From positions 1 through 51,604 of the forward strand of contig JBBRQD010000033.1 in assembly GCA_038227045.1 (NCBI GenBank): a DNA stretch of 51,604 nucleotides. Reading direction: 5' to 3'. Source of the stretch: JANXLS01 sp038227045 (lineage in GTDB: Bacteria; Planctomycetota; SZUA-567; H5-PLA8). The notes under the pieces are model-generated. The model worked only from the letters and a program-made list of their open reading frames with translations, was not told where the DNA came from and searched no databases. Every line of letters begins with the position of its first letter. The stretch's first letter is position 1. Positions 8,034 to 15,873 of the stretch are shown here, piece after piece. The position numbers were made by a program, and so were the translations under genes.

Positions 8034-8507
8034 ATGCAGAAACATGCGTTGAGTCTCGTTGCATTGTTTGGCTTGGTCTTTTTAATGGGAGGCAGCAATT
8101 TGAAAGCCGAGGACGTTGCATTTCCGGAATTGCCCAAGGGCGCGGGCGAGATGGACAAAGACGCTCCGAAAACATTCACGACCACGGCGTCCGGGCTGAA
8201 GTACCGCATCCTGCGCAAAGGAACGGGCGCGATGCCCAAGGCGACCGATAAAGTGAACGTCAACTACCACGGTTGGCTCGACAACAAAACAGTGTTCGAC
8301 AGTTCTTACACGCGCGGCCAGGCGATCTCATTTGGTCTGAATCAGGTGATCAAAGGCTGGACCGAAGGGATGCAATTGGTCGGAACGGGCGGCATGATCG
8401 AACTCGAAATCCCCGCCAATCTGGGCTACGGCGCCCGCGGCGCAGGCGCGGCAATTCCGCCGAACGCAACGATTCATTTTTTGGTTGAGCTGAATAAGGT
8501 CGAATAG
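8034..8507 (+). CDS. exported FKBP-type peptidyl-prolyl cis-trans isomerase
   Basis: A 157-residue protein: signal peptide at about residues 1-25 (hydrophobic core ALFGLVFLMGG), a short linker, and one FKBP domain from about residue 50 to the end. Family hallmarks are VNVNYHGWLDNKTVFDSSY, the FGLNQVIKGWTEGMQLV active-site strand and helix, IPANLGYGARGAGAAIPPNATIHFLVEL, all intact, so it should be catalytically active in folding of exported proteins. Start ATG 8034 has GGAG at 8023-8026 (spacing 7). It is a single-gene unit with its own promoter and a perfect 10-bp terminator. Confidence 0.92.
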   Translation: MQKHALSLVALFGLVFLMGGSNLKAEDVAFPELPKGAGEMDKDAPKTFTTTASGLKYRILRKGTGAMPKATDKVNVNYHGWLDNKTVFDSSYTRGQAISFGLNQVIKGWTEGMQLVGTGGMIELEIPANLGYGARGAGAAIPPNATIHFLVELNKVE

Positions 8508-8533
8508 AGCGAAATGGCTGACGGTCGGAAGGG

Positions 8534-8563
8534 AAACGCCGCACTAAAATGCGGCGTTTTTTT
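8534..8563 (+). terminator. Rho-independent terminator after the FKBP gene
   Basis: A perfect 10-bp stem (8534-8543 with 8550-8559) with a 6-base loop runs into a seven-T stretch, 26 bases after the stop codon. Textbook intrinsic terminator. Confidence 0.92.
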
Positions 8564-8617
8564 GTTTGAATTGGATTTACGATTGTTAAGTCGGGTGGTC
8601 GACGAAATCGTCGTAAA

Positions 8618-8690
8618 TGCTGCGTGTGAGAATCGAACTCACCACAATAAATCTATAAGTATTATCGGTCCAACCAGAACTCTCCGCAGC
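8618..8690 (-). pseudogene. tRNA-like sequence, degenerate (Ile(UAU)-like anticodon)
   Basis: On the minus strand, 73 bases fold partly like a tRNA. Six of seven acceptor pairs form (8684-8690 with 8619-8625). The T-arm is canonical, with a perfect 5-bp stem and a TTCGATT loop directly joined to the acceptor stem. A 4-bp D-stem with a short loop is possible. The anticodon loop reads CTTATAG, with T33 and A37 correct and UAU at 34-36, but two of five anticodon-stem pairs are mismatched and the 8/9 bases are not the usual TA. No coding function is visible. I read it as a tRNA relic or a very divergent tRNA next to a good tRNA-Leu. Confidence 0.35.
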
Positions 8691-8749
8691 TGCGTAATTG
8701 TGCGCGATTTAGAGTCCTATAAGCATTGCCATCCCTTTCTTGCAAATCA

Positions 8750-8833
8750 TGCGCACGAGAGGACTTGAACCTCCAAAGCCTTGCGGCCACCAGCCCCTCA
8801 AGCTGGCGCGTCTGCCAATTTCGCCACGTGCGC
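8750..8833 (-). tRNA. tRNA-Leu(GAG)
   Basis: An 84-base class II tRNA on the minus strand. The 7-bp acceptor stem pairs 8751-8757 with 8827-8833, the discriminator base is A (complement of 8750), and CCA is not encoded. The anticodon loop is TTGAGGG on a perfect 5-bp stem (loop at 8795-8801), giving GAG for CUC/CUU leucine codons. A long variable arm and a T-arm with TTCAAGT complete the leucine-type structure. Confidence 0.93.
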
Positions 8834-9030
8834 GGCTCGTTCAGGTGTTATAAGCGCTGAACATGATTCGACTATATCTTCGCTTTTGTTGATGTCAACA
8901 CACAAAGAAACAGAACCCTGGAATCTGAATCACGTCGGAGTTTTTCATTCGTTAAAAATGATGAACACGTTGTAAAAAAGAGAGCATACATGGCTTAATA
9001 TCGGTGTATTGGAAGTTAGATAGGGTCAAA

Positions 9031-9045
9031 TGAAAATAATTCTCA
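9031..9045. promoter_or_regulatory. upstream Fur-box-like palindrome
   Basis: TGAAAATAATTCTCA matches the second, better palindrome downstream at 12 of 15 positions and resembles the GATAAT-type Fur consensus. It lies 18 bases upstream of the likely -35 of the feo operon. Fur binding is inferred. Confidence 0.6.
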
Positions 9046-9062
9046 AAATCAAATGAAAACGG

Positions 9063-9090
9063 TTGACAAAAACGCGCGAATGAGTAACTT
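9063..9090 (+). promoter_or_regulatory. feo operon promoter
   Basis: A perfect TTGACA at 9063-9068 and a weaker TAACTT at 9085-9090, 16 bases apart, lie 52 bases before the first feoA start codon and between two Fur-box-like sites. Confidence 0.55.
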
Positions 9091-9100
9091 TGAAGTCGTC

Positions 9101-9115
9101 TGAGAATCATTCTCA
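9101..9115. promoter_or_regulatory. Fur box downstream of the feo promoter
   Basis: TGAGAATCATTCTCA is a palindrome with only its central base unpaired, and it matches the classic Fur core (GAGAATCATTCTC). It lies just after the predicted -10, where bound Fur would block transcription. With iron present the operon should be silent; with iron scarce it should open. Confidence 0.8.
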
Positions 9116-9142
9116 ATAAGCTGTTCCGAATGGAGCAAGGCT

Positions 9143-9379
9143 ATGAGTGCCGATCGACTCTGTTGTTGGAAATCGGGCGAAGAAGGCGTCGTCACTGGGA
9201 TTCACGGCGACTGTACGCTGTTCGACCGCCTGCAGGAATTGGGTGTCGTCCCCGGCGCGTGGGTGCGAGTGGTCCAGCACGGAAGTCCCATGCTGATTCA
9301 AATCGGCAACAGCCGCATCTGCCTGCGGCGCGACGATGCTAAAAATGTCGGCGCGGATGTGCTGGAATATAGAGGTTAG
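9143..9379 (+). CDS. feoA: FeoA-domain protein (first copy)
   Basis: A 78-residue SH3-like FeoA protein. FeoA proteins are small cytoplasmic partners of the ferrous-iron transporter FeoB. The core motif LQELGVVPGAWVRVVQ and the closing strand ICLRRDDAKNVGADVL are typical, and the N-terminus (CCWKSGEEG) adds two adjacent cysteines. Start ATG 9143 has GGAG at 9132-9135. It is the first gene of the Fur-flanked feo operon, with 191 bases to the second feoA. Confidence 0.88.
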   Translation: MSADRLCCWKSGEEGVVTGIHGDCTLFDRLQELGVVPGAWVRVVQHGSPMLIQIGNSRICLRRDDAKNVGADVLEYRG

Positions 9380-9570
9380 AACCCGATATATAAAAATTCT
9401 TCTCGCCATGCCCGCGAATTAAATTTTAAAACACACGTCTGTCCTTCTTCGACCGGCTCAACTTAAAATGCGGAAGACCGCCGATAAGAGAATAAAATTG
9501 ACCTGCGTTCATCTGCGCCTATCCGCGATGAAATTGAGTTCTTGAATTACAAATTTGCCGCCGAAATGTC
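9380..9570 (+). other. spacer between the two feoA genes, repeat-derived
   Basis: No gene is visible. The stretch is AT-rich at first (TATATAAAAA) and then contains wording such as CTGCGTTCATCTGCGCC, which I associate with short dispersed intergenic repeats in environmental bacteria. It could carry a processing site or an internal promoter for the second feoA. Confidence 0.4.
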
Positions 9571-9825
9571 ATGGGTTTAAAGGTCAGCGATTTGGTTACT
9601 CTCGATCAGCTCAAACCCGGTCAGCGCGCCATCGTCGAACGCATTCATGGCGAAGGTTCTGCCGTGTATCAGCGTTTGATGGAAATGGGTGTCTTTGACA
9701 GCGCCGAACTGGAAGTGATCCGTTTCGCGCCTCTCGGCGATCCAATGGAAGTGCACGTTCAGGGCTACAATTTGTCCGTGCGCAAAGTGGACGCCAAACA
9801 CGTCGAAGTTAAGGTGCTGACATAA
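9571..9825 (+). CDS. feoA: FeoA-domain protein (second copy)
   Basis: An 84-residue FeoA protein. LDQLKPGQRAIVERI, then YQRLMEMGVFDSAELEVIRFAPLGDPMEV and YNLSVRKVDAKHVEV match the family along its full length. It differs clearly from the first copy, so the pair is not a recent duplication; the two may bind each other or different faces of FeoB. The stop is followed after four bases by the feoB start codon, so translation is probably coupled. Cytoplasmic, acting at the membrane with FeoB. Confidence 0.92.
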   Translation: MGLKVSDLVTLDQLKPGQRAIVERIHGEGSAVYQRLMEMGVFDSAELEVIRFAPLGDPMEVHVQGYNLSVRKVDAKHVEVKVLT

Positions 9826-9829
9826 CGCA

Positions 9830-12352
9830 ATGGGCGAAATCGTAAAAGCCAAACGAGCCGTGCTCACTGTCGCGGTGATCGGCAATCCGAACACGGGAAA
9901 GAGCACGCTTTTCAACGCCCTGACCGGTCTGAAACAGCACGTCGGAAATTATCCCGGCGTGACCGTCGAGCGCAAAGTCGGCACGGCGCAGCTCGATGAA
10001 AAACACTCCTGCGAACTCATCGATCTGCCGGGCACGTACAGCCTCGCCGCGCGCAGCCCGGACGAGATGATTGCCGTCGATGTGCTGCTCAATCAATTGC
10101 CCGGCGCGCCGACGATCGACGCCATTCTGGCCATCGCCGACGCCAGCAACCCCGAACGAAATTTTTATCTCATCTCGCAGCTCCTCGAACTGGGACTGCC
10201 CCTCGTCGTCGCGTTGAACATGCTCGATGTCGCCGAGACAAAAGGCCTCGAAATCGACGCGCAGAAGATCGGCAAAGCGCTGGGCGTCACGGTCGTCGGC
10301 ATCTGCGCCAACAAGGGCAAAGGCCTGGCGGAACTGAAGACCGCGCTACTCCGCACACTCGACAAGAAAAAGACGCCGTCCGGGAATACGACCCAATTTC
10401 CACAAGCCATGAACTCGGAAATCGACGCGCTGCTGGCGGATTTGAACGCGCAAAAAGAAAAGATCGGGCGCCCGATCAACCGGCTCGAAGCCTTTCGCGC
10501 GCTGGTCGACAAAGGCGGGCATGCCGAAGAGCGGCTCGCGTCGAAGCTCGGCGCCGATTTCAAAAATTCGCTCGACGAACGCCGCAAGCGTGCGAGTGCC
10601 GCGCCGCTTCCGGCCGAGGAAGTGCGCGCGCGATATGCCTGGGTGAAGAACGCGCTAAGCAGCGCAATCAAGCGCCCGGCGCAGCCACCCACGACGCGTT
10701 CGGACGGCATCGACAAATGGGTCACGCATTGGTTCAGCGGCTCGCTGATCTTCATCGTGCTGATGTTCGTCGTCTTCGAATGCATCTTCGTCTGGGCGAC
10801 CCCGGCGATGGACCTGATCAAATATCTGTTTGCCACGCTGGGAAAAAACGTCGCCGCCAGTTTGCCCGACGGCGCGCTAAAGAGCCTGATCGACAGTGGC
10901 ATCATCCGCGGCGTCGGCGCGGTGCTCGTTTTTCTACCGCAAATCTGTCTGCTGTTTTTGTTCATCGCGATCATGGAAGACTGCGGCTACATGGCGCGCG
11001 CGGCGTTTTTGATGGACCGTTTGCTCTCGCGCGTGGGGCTGTCGGGGAAGTCGTTTATTCCGATGTTGTCGAGCTTCGCGTGCGCGGTCCCCGGCATCAT
11101 GGCGACGCGCACGATAGAAAATTGGCGCGACCGCCTGACCACGATTCTGGTCGCGCCGCTGATGAGCTGCTCGGCACGGCTGCCTGTATACACACTGATG
11201 ATTCTCGCATTCATACCTGACCGTGGCTTTTATTTCAGTTGGCTGGGCATGCGCGGGCTGACGCTGTTCTGCATGTATTTCGTCGGAATTCTCGTGTCCG
11301 TTCCGGTCGCGTGGATTTTGAAAAAGACGCTTCTCAAAGGAGAGACGCCGCCGTTTCTGATCGAATTGCCGTCGTACAAAATTCCCGATTGGCGCGGCGT
11401 GCTGCTGCGCGTGCTGGAGCGCGGGAAGGCGTTTGTCGTGCGCGCGGGAACAATTATTCTCGCGGTGAACATCGTGGTGTGGGCGCTGGCGTATTTTCCG
11501 CACTCGCGCAGCATCGGCGACAGGTACGAACAACATCGCGGCATGCTGGCCCAGCAATCGAAGGCGCGCATCGACCAGTCCGTCGAATTGCAAAACGCGG
11601 CGGAAAAGAGCGCCTCGGAAAAAGGCCGCGCAACGCTGGAGATTGCAATGGCCCAGGCGGAAAAATACGACGCTGTGCGCAATAAACAGAAAGCGGAGTT
11701 GGAAATCAGCGGCAAAGACGACGAGACGAAGAAAAAGGAAAGCGCGGAGATCGACGCAGCTCACGCGGGGTCGCTCAATGAGCTTTCTCATATTATTGGC
11801 ATCGAACAAATGTGGGGAGAAATAAAGAACATTCGCGCGTCCAGCGCGGCGATCAAGGAAGCCCAGAGTGAACTAAAGGCGAATCTAAAAACGCTGGAAA
11901 ACCAGGAGAACGGCGAATTTTTGCGGCGGAGTTACTTCGGCCGGATGGGCAAATTCGTGGAGCCTGCCTTCAAGCCGCTGGGCTGGGACTGGCGAATTTC
12001 AATGGCTGCGATCGCGTCGTTTCCGGCGCGCGAAGTCATCGTCGCGACGCTCGGCACGATTTTCAATCTCGGCGACGAGGTGGAGGAAAATCCGGCGAGC
12101 TTGCAGGACGCGCTCAAGGATGCCGAGTGGGATCGCACCGCGGACAGCGAGCCGCCCCGAAAATTGTTCAATATTCCCGTCGCGCTCTCGATCATGGTCT
12201 TCTTCGCGCTGTGCAGCCAATGCGCCGCAACGCTGGCCACGATCAAGCGCGAAACGAATTCGTGGGGGTGGCCGGTGTTTTCATTCACGTACATGACCGT
12301 GCTGGCGTATTTCGCGGCGATGCTGACGTATCAAATTGGAATGCGGTTCTAA
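9830..12352 (+). CDS. feoB: ferrous iron transporter FeoB with coiled-coil insertion
   Basis: An 840-residue Fe2+ permease. The N-terminal G-protein domain has the P-loop GNPNTGKST (18-26), a DLPG switch near 65 and NMLD (G4) near 127. A GDI-like helical domain follows to about residue 290. The membrane part contains the two Gate/nucleoside-transporter-like repeats, including FIPMLSSFACAVPGIMATRT and PLMSCSARLPVYTLMI with the conserved cysteines. The oddity is at about residues 562-696, where roughly 135 charged, Ala/Lys/Glu-rich residues with heptad character replace a normally short loop before YFGRMGKFVEP. Typical FeoB proteins have 650-780 residues. The C-terminal CSQCAAT motif is present. 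Expression is presumably Fur-controlled through the promoter upstream of the first feoA. Confidence 0.96.
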   Translation: MGEIVKAKRAVLTVAVIGNPNTGKSTLFNALTGLKQHVGNYPGVTVERKVGTAQLDEKHSCELIDLPGTYSLAARSPDEMIAVDVLLNQLPGAPTIDAILAIADASNPERNFYLISQLLELGLPLVVALNMLDVAETKGLEIDAQKIGKALGVTVVGICANKGKGLAELKTALLRTLDKKKTPSGNTTQFPQAMNSEIDALLADLNAQKEKIGRPINRLEAFRALVDKGGHAEERLASKLGADFKNSLDERRKRASAAPLPAEEVRARYAWVKNALSSAIKRPAQPPTTRSDGIDKWVTHWFSGSLIFIVLMFVVFECIFVWATPAMDLIKYLFATLGKNVAASLPDGALKSLIDSGIIRGVGAVLVFLPQICLLFLFIAIMEDCGYMARAAFLMDRLLSRVGLSGKSFIPMLSSFACAVPGIMATRTIENWRDRLTTILVAPLMSCSARLPVYTLMILAFIPDRGFYFSWLGMRGLTLFCMYFVGILVSVPVAWILKKTLLKGETPPFLIELPSYKIPDWRGVLLRVLERGKAFVVRAGTIILAVNIVVWALAYFPHSRSIGDRYEQHRGMLAQQSKARIDQSVELQNAAEKSASEKGRATLEIAMAQAEKYDAVRNKQKAELEISGKDDETKKKESAEIDAAHAGSLNELSHIIGIEQMWGEIKNIRASSAAIKEAQSELKANLKTLENQENGEFLRRSYFGRMGKFVEPAFKPLGWDWRISMAAIASFPAREVIVATLGTIFNLGDEVEENPASLQDALKDAEWDRTADSEPPRKLFNIPVALSIMVFFALCSQCAATLATIKRETNSWGWPVFSFTYMTVLAYFAAMLTYQIGMRF

Positions 12353-12357
12353 GTCAT

Positions 12358-12390
12358 AGTCTCTCGCAAAGACGCGAAGGCGCTAAGAAC
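12358..12390 (+). repeat. single arm of a CTCTCGCAAAGACGC-type dispersed repeat
   Basis: Six bases after feoB the sequence CTCTCGCAAAGACGCGAAGG begins; this wording is closely related to the left arm of the long hairpin at 15729-15844 (CTCGCACAAAGGCACAAAG). Here only one arm is present, so no hairpin forms. Confidence 0.5.
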
Positions 12391-12476
12391 GGCAAAGCAA
12401 TTAATGTAATCACTGCGATTTGCGCTATACTATTCTCTCAGCGCCAATGTGGATCTGGCGCGAGAAGGAGCTGAAC

Positions 12477-12662
12477 GTGGACTGGCAGAGTTGGACCGCC
12501 GCTGCGATAGCGATCCTGGCCGGAGTATGGGCCGGATGGAAGATACTCGGGCCTATCGTCAACGAATTCCGCAAGAAGAAAAAGCTTGATGCCGGCTGCG
12601 GCGGCTGCGGGACTTGCGGAACGGTGAAGAAGAACGAAACAGATGGAACGCGAGTGCCATAA
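12477..12662 (+). CDS. FeoB-associated Cys-rich membrane protein
   Basis: A 61-residue protein with one TM helix (about residues 7-25), a basic stretch (EFRKKKKL) and a cysteine cluster CGGCGTCG. This is the layout of the FeoB-associated Cys-rich family found after feoB in many genomes; its role is unproven but probably involves iron handling at the cytoplasmic mouth of FeoB. I start at GTG 12477 because AAGGAG lies at 12465-12470 with spacing 6. An ATG at 12447 in the same frame would add ten residues. It lies 124 bases after feoB and is probably the last gene of the operon. Confidence 0.82.
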   Translation: MDWQSWTAAAIAILAGVWAGWKILGPIVNEFRKKKKLDAGCGGCGTCGTVKKNETDGTRVP

Positions 12663-12770
12663 GTCGTTATCCTATTTTTCCGTGGCTCGCGGAATGCCCT
12701 GTTTTTGCGTCAGGCAGTCACCGGCCAATATATAGAACGATTCGAGATCGGAAAACGCAAGTCAAAATCA

Positions 12771-12808
12771 AACGAAAAGACGCGGCCAGCCGCAATGCCG
12801 TCCGCGTC
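12771..12808 (-). terminator. intrinsic terminator after rpsJ
   Basis: On the minus strand a 7-bp GC stem (12802-12808 with 12779-12785) with a 16-base loop runs into TTTTCGTT, 28 bases past the rpsJ stop codon. It would end the str-type transcript and also insulate the convergent feo operon. Confidence 0.65.
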
Positions 12809-12836
12809 TCAATTTAACACGCGACTCAAGCGTCTT

Positions 12837-13145
<309 letters not shown>

Positions 13146-13279
13146 GACTTTTCTCTATCCTCTTAATTTGCCAAGCGGACCACGCCGCGCTGAACTATGC
13201 CTGAATCAAAGAACAAACTTTCGACTCTCACTTGCTGAGCGGAGCAGTGTAGTTCACTGCTCACGTTTTGCAATCTCAA

Positions 13280-13329
13280 GTTCGTAGTTCCGCCTTCAGG
13301 CGGTACCGCCTGAAGGCGGAACTACGAAC
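13280..13329. repeat. perfect 50-bp palindrome directly after fusA
   Basis: The 50 bases are a perfect palindrome centred on GGTACC, with arms of 25 bases reading GTTCGTAGTTCCGCCTTCAG onward, and no loop. It begins at the base after the fusA stop codon, inside the fusA-rpsJ spacer. In RNA it would form a very stable hairpin, a strong candidate for transcript attenuation, 3'-end protection or processing between the fusA and rpsJ messages. It is not followed by a T-run on the minus strand. The form suggests a mobile palindromic element. Confidence 0.95.
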
Positions 13330-15507
13330 CTACCCCGCATACGCATCGCCGAGAATCTTCTTGTACTGGCCGCGCGGCACCGGTTCGTAGCCGTACGGTT
13401 CCATCGTGTACGTGGCGCGCCCCTGCGACAGCGAACGGCTGTCCGTCGCGTAGCGGAACATTTCGCCCAGCGGCACGCGCGCGTGAATCACCTTCAAATG
13501 CCCGCGGTTGACCACGTCGTGAATCGCCGCGCGGCGGCTGTTCAAGTCGCCGATGATGTTGCCCATGAATTCTTCGGGCGTCACCACTTCGAGCGTCATG
13601 ATCGGTTCGAGCAGCACCGGGCCGCACTTGCGGACGCATTCCTTGAAGCCGATCGAGCCGGCCATCGTGAACGCCATTTCGGACGAATCGACTTCGTGGA
13701 ATTTTCCGTCGTACAGCGTGACCTTCAAGTTAATCAGTGGGAAGCCCGATCCCAGAATTCCATTCTTGGCCGCGCCGCGAATGCCTTGCTCGGTCGGCTT
13801 GATGAATTCCTTCGGAACCGTTCCGCCCACGACTTCGGATTCGAAATCGATCTTGTCTTCGCGTTCGCTCAAGAACGGCTCGATGCGCAGCCGCACCACG
13901 GCGTACTGTCCGCGTCCGCCGGACTGCTGCACGAACTTGCCTTCGGCTTCCGCGCTGCCCGTAATCGTTTCACGGTAGCTGACGCGCGGACTGCCGACGT
14001 TGGCGTCCACGCCGTGATCGCGAACCATGCGGTTCTTGATGACTTCCAAATGCAACTCGCCCATTCCGGCAATGATCAACTGGCCGGTCTCGTCGTCGAA
14101 CGTGTGCGTGAACGTCGGATCTTCCTTCGAGAGTTTCGACAGCGCCGTGGCCAGCTTGTCCTTGTCGGCGTTGCTCTTCGGCTCGATCGCCATGCTGATG
14201 ACCGTATCCGGGAACTTCATCGCTTCGAGGATGATGGGATGCTCTTCGGAGCAGAGCGTATCGCCTGTGTAGGTTTGCTTCAAGCCGGCGACCGCCACGA
14301 TGTCGCCGGGGTTGGCCATGTCAATCTTTTCGCGCTCGTTGGCATGCATCAGGTATAGCTGCCCGCATTTCTCGCGCTTGTCGCGCCGGGGATTGGCGAG
14401 ACGGTCGCCGGAACGCAGCACGCCGGAATACACGCGGATGAAGGTCAAGTCGCCGTGCTTGTCGAAGAGCGTCTTGAACGCCAGGCCGGCAAACGGCTCC
14501 GATTCGAGCGGCTTGCGGATTTCGGTGACCGGTACGGACTTCTCGGCTTCTTCGCCCGTCACTTCGTCCTTAACCATCATCTTCTTGAACTTGTGCGGAA
14601 TGATGCCTTCGGGGAATTTCTTTTCATTCGGCGAGGGCAGGTAAAACGCGACAGCGTCTAGCACCGGCTGTACTCCGATGTAATGATACGCGGAACCGCA
14701 CATGATCGGAAAATGGTTGCCCAGCAGCGTAATGCGGCGCAGCGCGTCGCGCAATTCGTCGCCGCTCGGTTCTTTGCCTTCCAGCAGCATCATGCCCATT
14801 TCTTCATCGGCATCGGCCACGAGGTGAAAGAGTTCTTCGCGGCGTTTCTTGGCTTCATCGAGCTGCGCGGCGCCGATATCGTTGTCGGTCCACTTCTTGC
14901 CGAGCGATTCTTTGTCGAAGATATAGTGGCGCATATACACGAGATCGACCACGCCGTCGAAGTCGCCTTCCTTGCCGACCGGGAATTGAATCGGATAACC
15001 CTTCGCGCCCAAACGTGTCTTGACCTGATTGACGCAATCCCAGAAATCCGCGCCGACGCGGTCCATTTTGTTGATGAAACAGATGCGTGGCACGCCGTAG
15101 CGGTCGGCCTGTCGCCAGACCGTTTCGGATTGCGCTTCAACGCCGTCGACGCCGGAGAACACCACGATCGCGCCGTCGAGCACACGCAGGGAGCGTTCCA
15201 CTTCGGCGGTGAAATCGACGTGGCCGGGCGTGTCGATCAAATTGATGTCCATCTTCTTGCCGAGACGCTTGCACTCCCATTCGCAAGACGTGGCCGCCGC
15301 CGTGATCGTGATGCCGCGTGCGCGTTCTTCGGGATCGTAATCGAGAGCGGTGTTGCCCTCGTGAACGTCGCCCATCTTGTGCTCTTTACCCGTGTAATAA
15401 AGGATGCGTTCGGAGAACGTGGTCTTTCCGGCATCGATGTGCGCGGTGACGCCAATGTTGCGGGTGTTGAGAATCTTGGGGTTGATATTAAGGGAATCGT
15501 CAGCCAT
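13330..15507 (-). CDS. fusA: translation elongation factor G
   Basis: A 725-residue EF-G, the GTPase that drives tRNA-mRNA translocation. The G domain has AHIDAGKTT (G1), RGITI (switch I), DTPGHVDF (G3) and NKMD (G4), followed by domains II-V with the usual YRETI segment and C-terminal RAxYTMEPYGYEPVP. I start at MADDSLNINP (ATG 15505-15507), which aligns with the usual EF-G N-terminus and has AGGA upstream. The frame is open to 15588, but the 27 extra residues look non-homologous. It is third in the rpsL-rpsG-fusA-rpsJ cluster, with a 366-base upstream spacer that contains a large hairpin and a perfect palindrome immediately downstream. Confidence 0.97.
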   Translation of the reverse strand: MADDSLNINPKILNTRNIGVTAHIDAGKTTFSERILYYTGKEHKMGDVHEGNTALDYDPEERARGITITAAATSCEWECKRLGKKMDINLIDTPGHVDFTAEVERSLRVLDGAIVVFSGVDGVEAQSETVWRQADRYGVPRICFINKMDRVGADFWDCVNQVKTRLGAKGYPIQFPVGKEGDFDGVVDLVYMRHYIFDKESLGKKWTDNDIGAAQLDEAKKRREELFHLVADADEEMGMMLLEGKEPSGDELRDALRRITLLGNHFPIMCGSAYHYIGVQPVLDAVAFYLPSPNEKKFPEGIIPHKFKKMMVKDEVTGEEAEKSVPVTEIRKPLESEPFAGLAFKTLFDKHGDLTFIRVYSGVLRSGDRLANPRRDKREKCGQLYLMHANEREKIDMANPGDIVAVAGLKQTYTGDTLCSEEHPIILEAMKFPDTVISMAIEPKSNADKDKLATALSKLSKEDPTFTHTFDDETGQLIIAGMGELHLEVIKNRMVRDHGVDANVGSPRVSYRETITGSAEAEGKFVQQSGGRGQYAVVRLRIEPFLSEREDKIDFESEVVGGTVPKEFIKPTEQGIRGAAKNGILGSGFPLINLKVTLYDGKFHEVDSSEMAFTMAGSIGFKECVRKCGPVLLEPIMTLEVVTPEEFMGNIIGDLNSRRAAIHDVVNRGHLKVIHARVPLGEMFRYATDSRSLSQGRATYTMEPYGYEPVPRGQYKKILGDAYAG

Positions 15508-15873
15508 GATGTCGTCCTGTCCTGATGTACTGCCGGCATCACGCCGGCCCGTCATTAAGTAGCGCAGGCGTTCCGCCCGCAAAACCACTACTTTACTTCC
15601 ACTAACTTGCGAGCTTATGAAGCCCGTGTTTGCAAACAGTTAAAACAACTCCGCGCTGGATCATTTCCAGCATTTCAATCTGCTTTTTGTCGTTGAGGCG
15701 AAGAGCGCGAATCGAGCTGACAAAAACTCTCGCACAAAGGCACAAAGAACACCAAGAAGCACAAAGAAACTTATGAAATTGTTCTGTCTAGTCTTCCATA
15801 CCTTTTCTTTGTGGTTCCTTGTGTTCTTTGTGTCTTTGTGCGAGGCAGTTAAAGACGACTCGCATTCAAAATA
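15508..15873 (-). other. rpsG-fusA spacer
   Basis: No gene is visible in these 366 bases. The half nearest rpsG is filled by the long inverted repeat described separately; the remainder (15508-15728) carries the fusA ribosome binding site and perhaps an internal promoter, which I cannot place with confidence. Confidence 0.5.
15729..15844. repeat. long inverted repeat in the rpsG-fusA spacer
   Basis: The left arm (about 15729-15769, CTCGCACAAAGGCACAAAGAA…) and the right arm (about 15804-15844, ending CTTTGTGTCTTTGTGCGAG) are imperfect reverse complements over roughly 40 bases, with a loop of about 34 bases. It belongs to a wording family (…CTTTGTGCCTTTGTGCGAG) that I know as a widely dispersed intergenic repeat in several environmental phyla; a one-armed relative lies at 12358. 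It starts 30 bases past the rpsG stop codon and could reduce read-through into fusA. Confidence 0.8.

Noticed and set aside
15508..15588. 27-residue N-terminal extension of EF-G
   Set aside because: EF-G proteins begin at the MADDSLNINP equivalent; the extension is unlike EF-G and would ignore the AGGA site at the later start.
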